A DNA stretch of 64,000 nucleotides from Mobilisporobacter senegalensis (GTDB taxonomy: Bacteria; Bacillota; Clostridia; Lachnospirales; Lachnospiraceae). The stretch covers positions 122,877 to 186,876 of the forward strand of contig NZ_RJVG01000008.1 in assembly GCF_003752155.1 (NCBI RefSeq). Reading direction: 5' to 3'. The translations under genes were made by a program, and so were the position numbers. Positions 8,409 to 16,675 of this stretch are shown here, piece by piece (the stretch's first letter is position 1; every line of letters begins with the position of its first letter). The notes beneath the pieces are model-generated. The model was not told where the DNA came from. It searched no databases and worked only from the letters and a program-made list of their open reading frames with translations.

Positions 8409-9227
8409 ATGATTTTTTATTTTATTGGAGGGTTCATAGTAATTGTTATTCTTTATTTATTAGCAATTATGCCGCGAATGCTGAATAGACCGGATATTGC
8501 GCCCTTTAAGGGGCAATATTATGCACATAGGGGATTCCATGATAATTTCTCCGATGCTCCTGAAAACTCTTTAAAAGCTTTTGAATTGGCAGCGATAAAA
8601 GGATATGGGATAGAGCTGGATGTTCAATTGACAAAAGACAGAATACCAGTTGTATTCCACGACTATTCATTAAAGCGGGTTTGTGGGGTGAATAAAAAGG
8701 TGAAAGAATTAACATATGAGGAATTAAAAGAATTAAAATTATTTCGATCAAAGGAAAGAATTCCTCTTCTAAGAGAGGCACTTGATTTAATTCATGGAAG
8801 GGTGCCGCTTATTATTGAATTAAAGATTCCATATAATCCAAAGGATACTTGTGAGAAAACAGATGAAATTTTAAGGAAATACAGAGGAGTTTATTGTATT
8901 GAATCTTTTAATCCTCTGGGATTAATATGGTATAAAAAGAAGCATCCTAATATATTAAGAGGGCAACTATCTACGGATTATTTTAAGGACAAAGAAAAAG
9001 GGAATAAGTTTCAATTTTTTCTCCTGCAGAATTTATTATTAAATTTCCTTGCGAAGCCTGACTTTATAGCGTATCATTATATTCACGGTAAAAAATTATC
9101 ATTTTGGATATGTACTAAAGTTTATAAAGCACATGCTTTTGCATGGACGATTAAATCCCAGGAGGCTTTAGTAGAAAGTCAAAAAAATTTCAAATATTTT
9201 ATCTTTGATAGTTTTATACCAGAATAA
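8409..9227 (+). CDS. Glycerophosphodiester phosphodiesterase
   Basis: 272 residues from ATG 8409, with GGAGG 6 bp upstream; an in-frame TTG at 8391 overlaps the MFS gene and is not favoured. One N-terminal membrane helix precedes the GDPD TIM barrel. Motifs present are AHRGFHDN, ENSLKAFELA, IELDVQLTKD and PVVFHDYSLKR (metal and catalytic His/Glu/Asp). It hydrolyses glycerophosphodiesters to glycerol-3-phosphate and an alcohol; the membrane anchor puts it at the cell surface or inner face. It sits between a carrier and a MATE exporter, all in the same direction. Confidence 0.9.
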   Translation: MIFYFIGGFIVIVILYLLAIMPRMLNRPDIAPFKGQYYAHRGFHDNFSDAPENSLKAFELAAIKGYGIELDVQLTKDRIPVVFHDYSLKRVCGVNKKVKELTYEELKELKLFRSKERIPLLREALDLIHGRVPLIIELKIPYNPKDTCEKTDEILRKYRGVYCIESFNPLGLIWYKKKHPNILRGQLSTDYFKDKEKGNKFQFFLLQNLLLNFLAKPDFIAYHYIHGKKLSFWICTKVYKAHAFAWTIKSQEALVESQKNFKYFIFDSFIPE

Positions 9228-9268
9228 TCGGACATAAGATCCCACGAACAGGTAGGAGAAAGAACTAT

Positions 9269-10657
9269 ATGATAACAATATCAAAACGAATGAAGACTAT
9301 AGCAGAGGATAAGGCTTTTATTCATAAAACAATCGCAATTACAATTCCAGTTGCTTTACAAGGGTTATTAAATACAACATTAAATTTAGTTGATACAGTA
9401 ATGATTGGACAATTAGGAGAGACAACAATATCCGGGGTAGGATTAGCAAATAAGGTGTTTTTTGTGTTTTCCCTATTACTATTTGGAGTTGTTAGCGGCT
9501 CCAGCATCCTGACCGCACAATATTGGGGAAAAAGAGATATCGCCAACATCAGAAGAGTATTAGGTATGTCGCTTCTAATAGGTGTTGGTGCTTCCTTTCT
9601 TTTTTTAATACCGGCCATTATTTCACCAACGGCAGTGATGAGAATATTTACTCCGGATACAAATACAATAGAGATCGGTGCTTCTTATTTACTCATTGTT
9701 GCAATTAGTTATCCATTGACCGCAATTACGAATGCATATGTAACGCTGCTTCGTGGAGTGAATGAAGTTAAGACTCCGGTGATAATTACCATAATAGCTA
9801 TTTTTGTAAATGTAATTCTTAATTACATATTAATCTTTGGTAAATTTGGAGCGCCGGAATTAGGTGCAGCAGGAGCTGCTCTTGCAACCTTAATTGCCAG
9901 AATTGTTGAAACCTCTGCTTTATTATTTATTGTATACAGGAAAAAGGGAGCAGCTGCGGCACATCCCAAAGAAATGTTTACATTTAATAATGAATTTATT
10001 AAAAAATATTTCACTACGGTATCACCAGTCATTGCCAATGAATTTATGTGGGGCTTAGGAGTGACAATTTATTCACTAGTATATGGAAGAATGGGTGATG
10101 CAGCAGTGGCTTCCATTACGATTACGCAGACAGTAGAACAGGTATTAATGGTAATTTTCCAGGGAATCAGTGCTGCAACTGCAGTTATATTAGGAAATGA
10201 AATGGGTGCCAATGAATTAAAAAGAGCAGATAGATATGCTTCCAATTTTATTTTCTTACAATTTACTTTTACTTTGATCATGATGGTTGTTTGCTTTGTA
10301 ATACGCTGGCCAGTCATCGGAATCTTCTCGGTAAGTGATGAAGTTGCAGTTGCAATTAGCAGGTGTTTTCTTGCGTTTATATTGTATATGCCTTTTAAAA
10401 TGTTCAACTATGTTAATATTGTTGGAATTTTAAGAAGTGGTGGAGATACGAAATTCGCTTTGTTCTTAGATTGTTCCGGAGTGTGGATCATAGGGATACC
10501 ATTAGCATTCCTTGGTGGATTATTTTTTGATTTACCAATTTACTATGTTTATGGTTTAGTAATGCTAGAAGAAATATATAAATTCTTTTTAGGCTTATGG
10601 CGTTATAAACAGAAAAAATGGTTACGAAATCTTGTAAATATTAGTTCAGAAGTTTGA
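9269..10657 (+). CDS. MATE-family multidrug/Na+ antiporter
   Basis: 462 residues with 12 predicted helices in two related halves. N-terminal signature IPVALQGLLNTTLNLVDTVMIG and GVGLANKVFFVF are typical of MatE domains. The start has AGGTAGGAGA upstream. It exports cationic or amphipathic compounds in exchange for Na+ or H+. It lies 41 bp after the phosphodiesterase gene and may be the last gene of that transcript. The substrate cannot be inferred. Confidence 0.92.
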   Translation: MITISKRMKTIAEDKAFIHKTIAITIPVALQGLLNTTLNLVDTVMIGQLGETTISGVGLANKVFFVFSLLLFGVVSGSSILTAQYWGKRDIANIRRVLGMSLLIGVGASFLFLIPAIISPTAVMRIFTPDTNTIEIGASYLLIVAISYPLTAITNAYVTLLRGVNEVKTPVIITIIAIFVNVILNYILIFGKFGAPELGAAGAALATLIARIVETSALLFIVYRKKGAAAAHPKEMFTFNNEFIKKYFTTVSPVIANEFMWGLGVTIYSLVYGRMGDAAVASITITQTVEQVLMVIFQGISAATAVILGNEMGANELKRADRYASNFIFLQFTFTLIMMVVCFVIRWPVIGIFSVSDEVAVAISRCFLAFILYMPFKMFNYVNIVGILRSGGDTKFALFLDCSGVWIIGIPLAFLGGLFFDLPIYYVYGLVMLEEIYKFFLGLWRYKQKKWLRNLVNISSEV

Positions 10658-10671
10658 TAGCAATTAGTTTA

Positions 10672-10735
10672 TAGTCCCGCCATAAGCTCAATTTTTCTGT
10701 ATGACTGAACTGTATAAAAATTGTCAGAAATTCTT
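10672..10735. repeat. Short diverged relative of the 129-bp repeat
   Basis: GCCATAAGCTCAATTTTTCT and ACTGAACTGTA resemble GCCATAAGCTCGATTTCGCT and the inverted GGCTGAACTGTA of the array at 47938-48269. It looks like an internally deleted copy. Confidence 0.4.
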
Positions 10736-10748
10736 AATATTTTTACTA

Positions 10749-10777
10749 TTTACTTCGATAATTAAAAGTGCTATATT
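10749..10777 (+). promoter_or_regulatory. Probable promoter of the LTA-synthase-like gene
   Basis: TTTACT and TATATT are separated by 17 bp. This gives a leader of about 190 nt that would include the hairpin element at 10800. Confidence 0.45.
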
Positions 10778-10799
10778 ATATCATTGATAACTACAATAT

Positions 10800-10857
10800 A
10801 AAGTGAAACTTAATTCAGATGTGGTTAAAACCACATCTGAATTTTAGCTGAACTTAT
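10800..10857. repeat. Dispersed hairpin element, copy 2 (opposite orientation)
   Basis: TTCAGATGTGGTT / AACCACATCTGAA form a perfect 13-bp stem, preceded by the conserved arm AAAGTGAAACTTAA. The arm is on the left here, whereas copies 1, 3 and 4 have it on the right. It lies in the leader of the LTA-synthase-like gene. Confidence 0.8.
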
Positions 10858-10971
10858 CCAGGATCTAGCAACGGTAATTCTCTCATTTCTAAAGTGGAAG
10901 GATTATAGTTGGTAATCGTGAGATGAATATTAAAAGAGGCTTGAAACAATAATAAAGTTAGGTGAGTTGAG

Positions 10972-12975
10972 ATGATACAGAAGAAAACGAGCGAGATATT
11001 TAAGAAGATTATATTCTGCCAATTGACAATTAATATATTGATAGCATTCATGATTAATTTTATCATGGAGATATGTGGAAGAAAGACGTTCTCAGCCAGC
11101 ATTTTATATATGACAGATCATACAAAAGTATTTCTCTATAATATGACTCTGATTTTTCTTTCATTATGTTTTGTATTTTTAGTAAAAAGAAGGACCTTTG
11201 CTATTGTTGTAATATCAACATTTTGGTTGGCAATCGGGATTACCAATGGTATTATGCTGGGATATCGTGTAACTCCATTTACAGTAGTTGATTTTACATT
11301 AATAGGATCAGCTTTTACAATCATGGGGAAATATCTATCACTTTCCCAGCAGATTCTTCTTTATATATCTGTAATTATTGTATTATCATTATTTGTATTT
11401 GTCTTTATCGTTGCACCAAAACATAAAGAAAAGATTAAGCTGAGACGGAATCTTGTCATGGTTATTTTATGTGTCGTTGGTTTTTATTTCTTAACAAAAT
11501 CCGCATTGGCATCCGGCATGTTATCAAGATATTTTGGCAATATTGCACTTGCATATAAACAATATGGAGTTCCTTATTGTTTCACTGTAACCTTTGTTGA
11601 CAGAGGTATTAATATGCCCCCGGATTATAGTAATTATGCAGTACAAAAGGCTGCAACAAAAAAATTGAAAGATGCAAAGGCACCTTTGGCAATCAAAGAA
11701 GGCACAAAAACAAGAACGCCAAATATAATTTATGTTCAGTTAGAATCATTCTTTGATCCGGATCTAGTGAAAGGTATCTCATTATCGGAAGATCCAATAC
11801 CTAATTTCAGAAAATTAAAGGAAGAGTATACATCCGGTTACCTTAGCGTACCTGTTGTGGGTGCGGGAACTTGTAATACAGAGTTTGAAGTAATTACTGG
11901 AATGAATATGGACTTTTTTGGACCAGGAGAATACCCTTATAAAAGTATCATGAAAGAAACTACATGTGAGAGTGTTGCATATGATCTGAAAGACCTGGGA
12001 TACAAGGCACATGCAATACACAATAATAATGGTAATTTCTATGGAAGAAATAAGGTGTTTTCAAGACTTGGATTTGAATCATTTACATCCATTGAATATA
12101 TGAAAAATGTTACTATGAATCCAATCGGCTGGGCGAAAGATGATGTGCTGACAGAAGAAATTACTAAAATATTAGATAAAACGGAAGAAAAAGATTTGAT
12201 CTATACAATTTCAGTCCAGGGGCATGGCAATTACCCTGACACTATTGTAGATGAGAACCAGACGATTACAGTCTCTGGAATTGATAACGAAGGTGAAAAG
12301 CATGCCTTTGAATATTATGTAAATCAGATACATGAAATGGATCAATTTATTGCAGATCTGGTAAATCAATTATCTAATTATAAAGAAGATACAGTTCTAG
12401 TTTTGTATGGAGATCATTTACCAAGTTTGGGAATCGATCAGAAAGACTTAGAGAGCAAGTCCATATATAAGACAGAATATATTATATGGAATAATTTCGA
12501 CTTACCGAAGGAAGATAGAAATCTCCAGGCATATCAGTTAAGTGCATCTATTTTTAGTAAATTAGGAATTGATAATGGAACATTGATTAAATATCACCAA
12601 AGAAATATGGGTTCTAAGAAATATAATAAGAATCTAAAAATATTACAATATGATATGCTTTATGGAAAAAGATATGTTTATGGTCAGACCAATCCATTTG
12701 AACGTACCGATATAAAAATGGGAATTGATGATATTGTAATAACTTTAGTGGAGCAGGATGGAGAGAATGTAAAAGTTCATGGAAAGAATTTTACCACTTA
12801 TAGTTCTATTTATGTGGATGGTAAATTAGTTGAGTCAGAATTTGTGGATAACTCTACTATCCAAGTTCCTGAATATACATTGGAGGATAATGCTAAAGTA
12901 ACAGTAAGCCAGCTTGGTAACAGGCAAAGTGTATTAAGTACAAGTGGACAATATGTATACTTTGTATCAAGATAG
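10972..12975 (+). CDS. LTA synthase family phosphoglycerol transferase with C-terminal IPT/TIG-like domain
   Basis: 667 residues. Five N-terminal membrane helices (to about residue 185) precede an extracellular sulfatase-fold domain. Key elements are VQLESFFDP (metal Glu), GAGTCNTEFE with nucleophile Thr300, SVQGHGNYP and YGDHLPSLG (metal Asp-His). The family transfers phosphoglycerol from phosphatidylglycerol to lipoteichoic acid or membrane glycolipids. After the catalytic domain, residues about 585-665 form a beta-rich IPT/TIG-like module (VKVHGKNF, IYVDGKLV, STIQVPEY), which is not part of canonical LtaS. Likely a single-gene transcript, ended by a strong terminator. Confidence 0.88.
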   Translation: MIQKKTSEIFKKIIFCQLTINILIAFMINFIMEICGRKTFSASILYMTDHTKVFLYNMTLIFLSLCFVFLVKRRTFAIVVISTFWLAIGITNGIMLGYRVTPFTVVDFTLIGSAFTIMGKYLSLSQQILLYISVIIVLSLFVFVFIVAPKHKEKIKLRRNLVMVILCVVGFYFLTKSALASGMLSRYFGNIALAYKQYGVPYCFTVTFVDRGINMPPDYSNYAVQKAATKKLKDAKAPLAIKEGTKTRTPNIIYVQLESFFDPDLVKGISLSEDPIPNFRKLKEEYTSGYLSVPVVGAGTCNTEFEVITGMNMDFFGPGEYPYKSIMKETTCESVAYDLKDLGYKAHAIHNNNGNFYGRNKVFSRLGFESFTSIEYMKNVTMNPIGWAKDDVLTEEITKILDKTEEKDLIYTISVQGHGNYPDTIVDENQTITVSGIDNEGEKHAFEYYVNQIHEMDQFIADLVNQLSNYKEDTVLVLYGDHLPSLGIDQKDLESKSIYKTEYIIWNNFDLPKEDRNLQAYQLSASIFSKLGIDNGTLIKYHQRNMGSKKYNKNLKILQYDMLYGKRYVYGQTNPFERTDIKMGIDDIVITLVEQDGENVKVHGKNFTTYSSIYVDGKLVESEFVDNSTIQVPEYTLEDNAKVTVSQLGNRQSVLSTSGQYVYFVSR

Positions 12976-12979
12976 TATA

Positions 12980-13027
12980 AAAAGGTGATCAATATGGGTG
13001 GATAACTCATATTGATCACCTTTTTCT
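12980..13027 (+). terminator. Intrinsic terminator after the LTA-synthase-like gene
   Basis: AAAGGTGATCAATATG pairs perfectly with CATATTGATCACCTTTTT, followed by a T-rich tail. Confidence 0.93.
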
Positions 13028-13084
13028 TTGTATGAAACCCCGTATTTTCCATCATTCACATAAAATAATGGGATAGAATTTGTA

Positions 13085-13114
13085 TTGACATAGATATGGT
13101 TCGTATGTTAGTAT
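13085..13114 (+). promoter_or_regulatory. Promoter of the amino-acid ABC operon
   Basis: TTGACA and an extended -10 (TGT-TAGTAT) are separated by 18 bp. The leader is about 140 nt; I recognise no riboswitch or T-box in it. Confidence 0.55.
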
Positions 13115-13257
13115 ATCAATGGCTAGTTTAGCATGGTAAATTGATAACAAGACAGAGTGAATGAGATAAAGATAGTCTTTCCACTTTGACTTGAGATTCA
13201 AATGAGCATGTAAGCATGGGCACTTGAACTATGTTAACAAAAATGGAGGAAATGATT

Positions 13258-14067
13258 ATGAAAAAAATGACCAAAATATCAGTATTGATTTTAATGATGG
13301 CTATACTACTAATGGGATGTGGTAAGAGTGATGCCAATAAAGCAGATACCTCTTTACAGGATATAAAGGACAAAGGAAGCTTAGTATTAGGGTTAGATGA
13401 TGCATTTCCACCAATGGGATTTAAGAATGATGACCAGGAAATCGTTGGTTTTGATATTGATGTGGCAAAAGAAGTAGCCAATAGAATTGGAGTGGAATTA
13501 GAGCTCACTCCAATTAGCTGGGATGCAAAAGAACAAGAATTGGCAACAAAGCATATTGATTGTATTTGGAATGGCTTTACAAAGAACGCTGACAGAGAAT
13601 CAAAGATGGCCCTTAGTATTCCTTATATGAAGAATACACAAGTGGCTATAGTCTTAACAGATAGTGGAATCAATACATTAGAGGATCTTGCCGGCAAAAC
13701 AGTAGTGCTTCAAAATGCTTCAACAGCATCAGATGCAATGGATCAAAATGAAGAATTCAAGAATTCTTTAAAAGAATTGATTAAAGTAGATGATAATGTT
13801 CAGGCACTTATGGACCTTAAAGTAGGTGGTTCTGATGCAGTCGTGATGGATGAAGTGGTTGCTCGCTATTATGTGGAAAAAGAGCAGGGTACATATAAAG
13901 TTCTTGATACTACTCTTTCTGAAGAAGAGTATGTAATCGGCTTTAGAAAAGGTGAGAATGCTTTAACAGAAGAAGTAAATAAACATTTAAAAGATATGGC
14001 AAAAGAAGGATTATTAGCCGAAATCAGTGAAAAATGGGTTGGAAAAGACCTTACAATTGTAGAATAA
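13258..14067 (+). CDS. Polar amino-acid ABC transporter substrate-binding lipoprotein
   Basis: 269 residues from ATG 13258, chosen because GGAGG lies 8 bp upstream and the signal peptide then begins with KK; in-frame ATGs at 13231 and 13252 are upstream of or on the ribosome site. Lipobox LLMGC with Cys21. The SBP_bac_3 fold is recognisable from GSLVLGLDDAFPPMGF, GFDIDVAKEVANRIG and DCIWNGFTKNADRE. It binds a polar amino acid (Gln, Cys/cystine or similar) outside the membrane. The permease and ATPase follow at 11-bp intervals, giving a complete three-gene importer. Confidence 0.92.
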   Translation: MKKMTKISVLILMMAILLMGCGKSDANKADTSLQDIKDKGSLVLGLDDAFPPMGFKNDDQEIVGFDIDVAKEVANRIGVELELTPISWDAKEQELATKHIDCIWNGFTKNADRESKMALSIPYMKNTQVAIVLTDSGINTLEDLAGKTVVLQNASTASDAMDQNEEFKNSLKELIKVDDNVQALMDLKVGGSDAVVMDEVVARYYVEKEQGTYKVLDTTLSEEEYVIGFRKGENALTEEVNKHLKDMAKEGLLAEISEKWVGKDLTIVE

Positions 14068-14078
14068 GAGGGTAAGAT

Positions 14079-14729
14079 ATGTCACCAGAGGCAATATTAA
14101 AATTATTACAATATATGATTACAGCATCGGCTATGGTGGGTAAAATTTTCTTTTTAACATTACTGTTTTCCCTTCCCCTGGGATTGCTGGCTTGTTTTGG
14201 AAGGATGTCAAAGTGGGCGATTATAAGAGAACCTGTGAAATTATATTTGCTTATTATGAGAGGTACTCCCCTTATTTTACAACTATTCTTCTTCTTTTAC
14301 TTTCCTTATTATGTGATTGGAACGACTCTTCCAAGGTTCCATGCAGCAATACTGACATGTTCCATTAATTATGCTGCATATTTTGCAGAAATTTACCGTG
14401 GTGGTATTGAATCCATGCCAAAAGGACAATATGAGGCAGCTAAAGTACTTGGATTTAATAAAAGCCAGACCTTTATAAAGATTATTCTACCGCAAGTTAT
14501 CAAAAGAATTTTACCTCCTATGGGAAATGAGTTTATGACTTTAGTGAAAGATACAGCACTGGTATCTGTAATAGGAGTTGCAGAATTATACCAATTAGCC
14601 ACAGATACTATGTCACAATCTGCTTCTACCATGCCATTAGTAATGGCTGGTGCGTTCTATCTTGCAATGAATATTATTGTGTCCAAAGGTTTTGAATTTG
14701 CAGAAAAGAAGATGAGTTATTATCGATAG
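14079..14729 (+). CDS. Polar amino-acid ABC transporter permease
   Basis: 216 residues, HisM/GlnP-type permease with about five helices. The family segment [17 protein letters not shown] and the EAA loop ([22 protein letters not shown]) are clear. The ATG has AGGGTAAG upstream. It forms the membrane channel, probably as a homodimer since only one permease gene is present. Confidence 0.93.
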   Translation: MSPEAILKLLQYMITASAMVGKIFFLTLLFSLPLGLLACFGRMSKWAIIREPVKLYLLIMRGTPLILQLFFFFYFPYYVIGTTLPRFHAAILTCSINYAAYFAEIYRGGIESMPKGQYEAAKVLGFNKSQTFIKIILPQVIKRILPPMGNEFMTLVKDTALVSVIGVAELYQLATDTMSQSASTMPLVMAGAFYLAMNIIVSKGFEFAEKKMSYYR

Positions 14730-14740
14730 GAGGCAGCAAA

Positions 14741-15505
14741 ATGAGTGTGTTAAGCGTAAAGAATTTACAAAAAAGTTTTGATAACCTCCGGGTATTAAAA
14801 GATATCTCACTTTCAGTCACCAGTGGAGAGATTGTCTCTATCATAGGGTCTTCCGGTTCTGGCAAATCCACGTTACTTCGCTGTTTGAACCGGCTTGAAT
14901 TAATTGACTCTGGAGAGATTACTGTTGATGGGGATACTATGGTATCTACCGAAAATGATAAAGTAAAATATGCAGAATCACCTGTATTAAAGCAAATAAG
15001 AATGAAAACGGGACTGGTTTTCCAGAATTTTAATTTGTTCCCACATTATAATGTATTAAGAAATATTACAGAAGCACCTATTCATGTAGCCGGAATCTCC
15101 AGAACAGAAGCAGAAGCGAAGGCATATGAGCTGCTGGACAAATTAGGTCTAACCGACAAAGCAGAGAGTTTTCCATATCAGCTATCGGGAGGACAATCCC
15201 AAAGAGTATCTATCGCAAGGGCATTAGCATTAAATCCTAAGATACTTTTCTTTGATGAACCGACCTCAGCCCTGGATCCGGAATTAACAGGAGAAGTTTT
15301 GAAAGTAATACGTTCCTTAAAAAGCCTTAATATGACTATGGTGATCGTAACCCATGAAATGTCATTTGCCAGAGAGATTTCTAACCGTATGATTTTTATG
15401 GACGAGGGAGTTATTGTTGAAGATACGACTCCAGAAGAATTATTTAACTCAGCAAATGAAAGAACAAAAGCTTTTTTAGGTAAATTTCATGATGTAATAA
15501 ATTGA
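14741..15505 (+). CDS. Polar amino-acid ABC transporter ATP-binding protein
   Basis: 254 residues, GlnQ-type ATPase: Walker [13 protein letters not shown] loop [10 protein letters not shown], signature [15 protein letters not shown], Walker [13 protein letters not shown] and switch His VTHEM. It energises the importer encoded by the two preceding genes. Translation starts 11 bp after the permease stop with an AGGAGG site. Confidence 0.95.
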   Translation: MSVLSVKNLQKSFDNLRVLKDISLSVTSGEIVSIIGSSGSGKSTLLRCLNRLELIDSGEITVDGDTMVSTENDKVKYAESPVLKQIRMKTGLVFQNFNLFPHYNVLRNITEAPIHVAGISRTEAEAKAYELLDKLGLTDKAESFPYQLSGGQSQRVSIARALALNPKILFFDEPTSALDPELTGEVLKVIRSLKSLNMTMVIVTHEMSFAREISNRMIFMDEGVIVEDTTPEELFNSANERTKAFLGKFHDVIN

Positions 15506-15521
15506 AAATTAGTATATAATG

Positions 15522-15562
15522 ATTAGGGTATCACTTATAGTAAGTATGGGTGATACCCTAAT
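15522..15562 (+). terminator. Hairpin after the amino-acid ABC operon
   Basis: A perfect 13-bp stem (ATTAGGGTATCAC / GTGATACCCTAAT) is followed by TACCCG rather than a U-run, so termination is probable but not classical. Confidence 0.6.
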
Positions 15563-15653
15563 TACCCGTTAAAAATATTATAGGATTAGAGTGTCAAATA
15601 CTATTTGTTATGAGAGACTTTGATACAGTAATCATTTGTTAGAAGGAATCAAA

Positions 15654-16274
15654 ATGAATATAAATTATCAAAAAGAATTGGATAAATTGATTGAAGGACT
15701 GGAAAAGAGCGGAACAGTTCCGACTCTGCTATTGCATAGCTGTTGTGCACCATGCAGCAGCTATTGCATAGAGTACTTGTCCAACTATTTTCATATTACT
15801 ATTTTCTATTATAATCCTAATATATCTCCAAAGGAGGAGTATGATAGAAGGGTAGAAGAACAAAAGATGCTTATCCGGAAAATGAATACCAAATATCCGG
15901 TAAAATTTATGGAAGGAATATATGAACCGGATAAATTTTACGCTATGGCTAAGGGCAAGGAACAGTTACCAGAAGGGGGAGAACGTTGTTATTCCTGTTA
16001 TAAACTTCGATTGGAAGAAGCAGCTAAAATAGCTGAAGAATTACAGTTTGATTATTTTACAACGAGCCTGTCTATTAGTCCGATGAAGGATGCAGCAAAG
16101 TTAAACGGGATTGGAGATGAATTATCTGTAATTTATAAAGTTTCCTATCTCAATTCGGATTTTAAAAAGAAAAATGGATATAAACGTTCCGTTGAACTAT
16201 CAAAGGAATATGATCTATATCGTCAGGATTTTTGTGGATGCGTATATTCAAGACGTGATAGAAGGAATTCTTAA
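15654..16274 (+). CDS. queH: Epoxyqueuosine reductase QueH
   Basis: 206 residues from ATG 15654, with AGAAGGA upstream. An in-frame TTG at 15636 is unlikely. The DUF208/QueH signature is present: HSCCAPCSSYC (Cys30, Cys31, Cys34), then RCYSCYKLRLEEAA and DFCGCVYSRRDR, together providing the conserved Cys that hold iron-sulfur and metal centres. QueH performs the last step of queuosine synthesis in tRNA, reducing epoxyqueuosine, and replaces QueG in many anaerobes. It has no queuosine genes next to it here. I see no preQ1 riboswitch upstream. Confidence 0.92.
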   Translation: MNINYQKELDKLIEGLEKSGTVPTLLLHSCCAPCSSYCIEYLSNYFHITIFYYNPNISPKEEYDRRVEEQKMLIRKMNTKYPVKFMEGIYEPDKFYAMAKGKEQLPEGGERCYSCYKLRLEEAAKIAEELQFDYFTTSLSISPMKDAAKLNGIGDELSVIYKVSYLNSDFKKKNGYKRSVELSKEYDLYRQDFCGCVYSRRDRRNS

Positions 16275-16286
16275 AGAGATTAAAAT

Positions 16287-16366
16287 AAAGACATATTGTT
16301 GATCTTATATGCCAGAGGCGGACAGAGGTGTACGTTTATGATATATGAAATCAATAATATGTCTTT
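16287..16366 (+). terminator. Long-loop hairpin between queH and feoA
   Basis: A 17-bp stem (AAAGACATATTGTTGAT / ATCAATAATATGTCTTT) encloses a loop of about 46 nt and ends in TTTCATT. It probably ends the queH transcript just before the feo promoter, though the loop is unusually long. Confidence 0.45.
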
Positions 16367-16371
16367 CATTA

Positions 16372-16400
16372 TTGACAGTGATATTTTCCTGTCGTATAAT
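16372..16400 (+). promoter_or_regulatory. Consensus SigA promoter of the feo operon
   Basis: TTGACA, 17-bp spacer, TATAAT: both hexamers match consensus exactly. Confidence 0.9.
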
Positions 16401-16412
16401 GTTAGAAGGTAA

Positions 16413-16427
16413 TGATAATTATTATCA
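16413..16427 (+). promoter_or_regulatory. Fur box of the feo operon
   Basis: TGATAAT-T-ATTATCA is a perfect 7-1-7 inverted repeat, the classical Fur core. It starts 12 bp after the -10 box, at the transcription start, where bound Fe-Fur would block transcription. Confidence 0.9.
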
Positions 16428-16450
16428 ATTAGACAAAGGACGGAATGAAT

Positions 16451-16675
16451 ATGACACTCTTAAAAGGTACGGTTGGAAATACATATACGGTAAAAGAAAT
16501 TGATTTGGAACAAATAACCAAAAGGAGACTTGAGGCATTAGGGTTAACGGATGGTACGAAGGTTACGATTCTTAACAAGAAAGAGAATGGCTCAATAATC
16601 TTTAAGGTAAGAGGTACCAGATTAGCAATAGGAAGACAGATTGCAGATTCTATAGCCCTTAAGGAGGAATTATAG
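16451..16675 (+). CDS. feoA: Ferrous iron transport protein FeoA
   Basis: 74 residues from ATG 16451, about 10 bp after AAAGGA; ATG 16445 is also possible, adding two residues. The protein is a single SH3-like FeoA domain (KRRLEALGLTDGTKVTILNKKENGSIIFKVRGTRLAIG in family terms, with the typical LGL..G..V and RG..LAIG elements). It modulates FeoB activity. The feoB start follows the stop directly. Confidence 0.93.
   Translation: MTLLKGTVGNTYTVKEIDLEQITKRRLEALGLTDGTKVTILNKKENGSIIFKVRGTRLAIGRQIADSIALKEEL

Noticed and set aside
13115..13257. Riboswitch or T-box in the 140-nt leader of the amino-acid ABC operon
   Set aside because: No T-box core, SAM or glycine motif, and no leader terminator; only weak pairings are visible.
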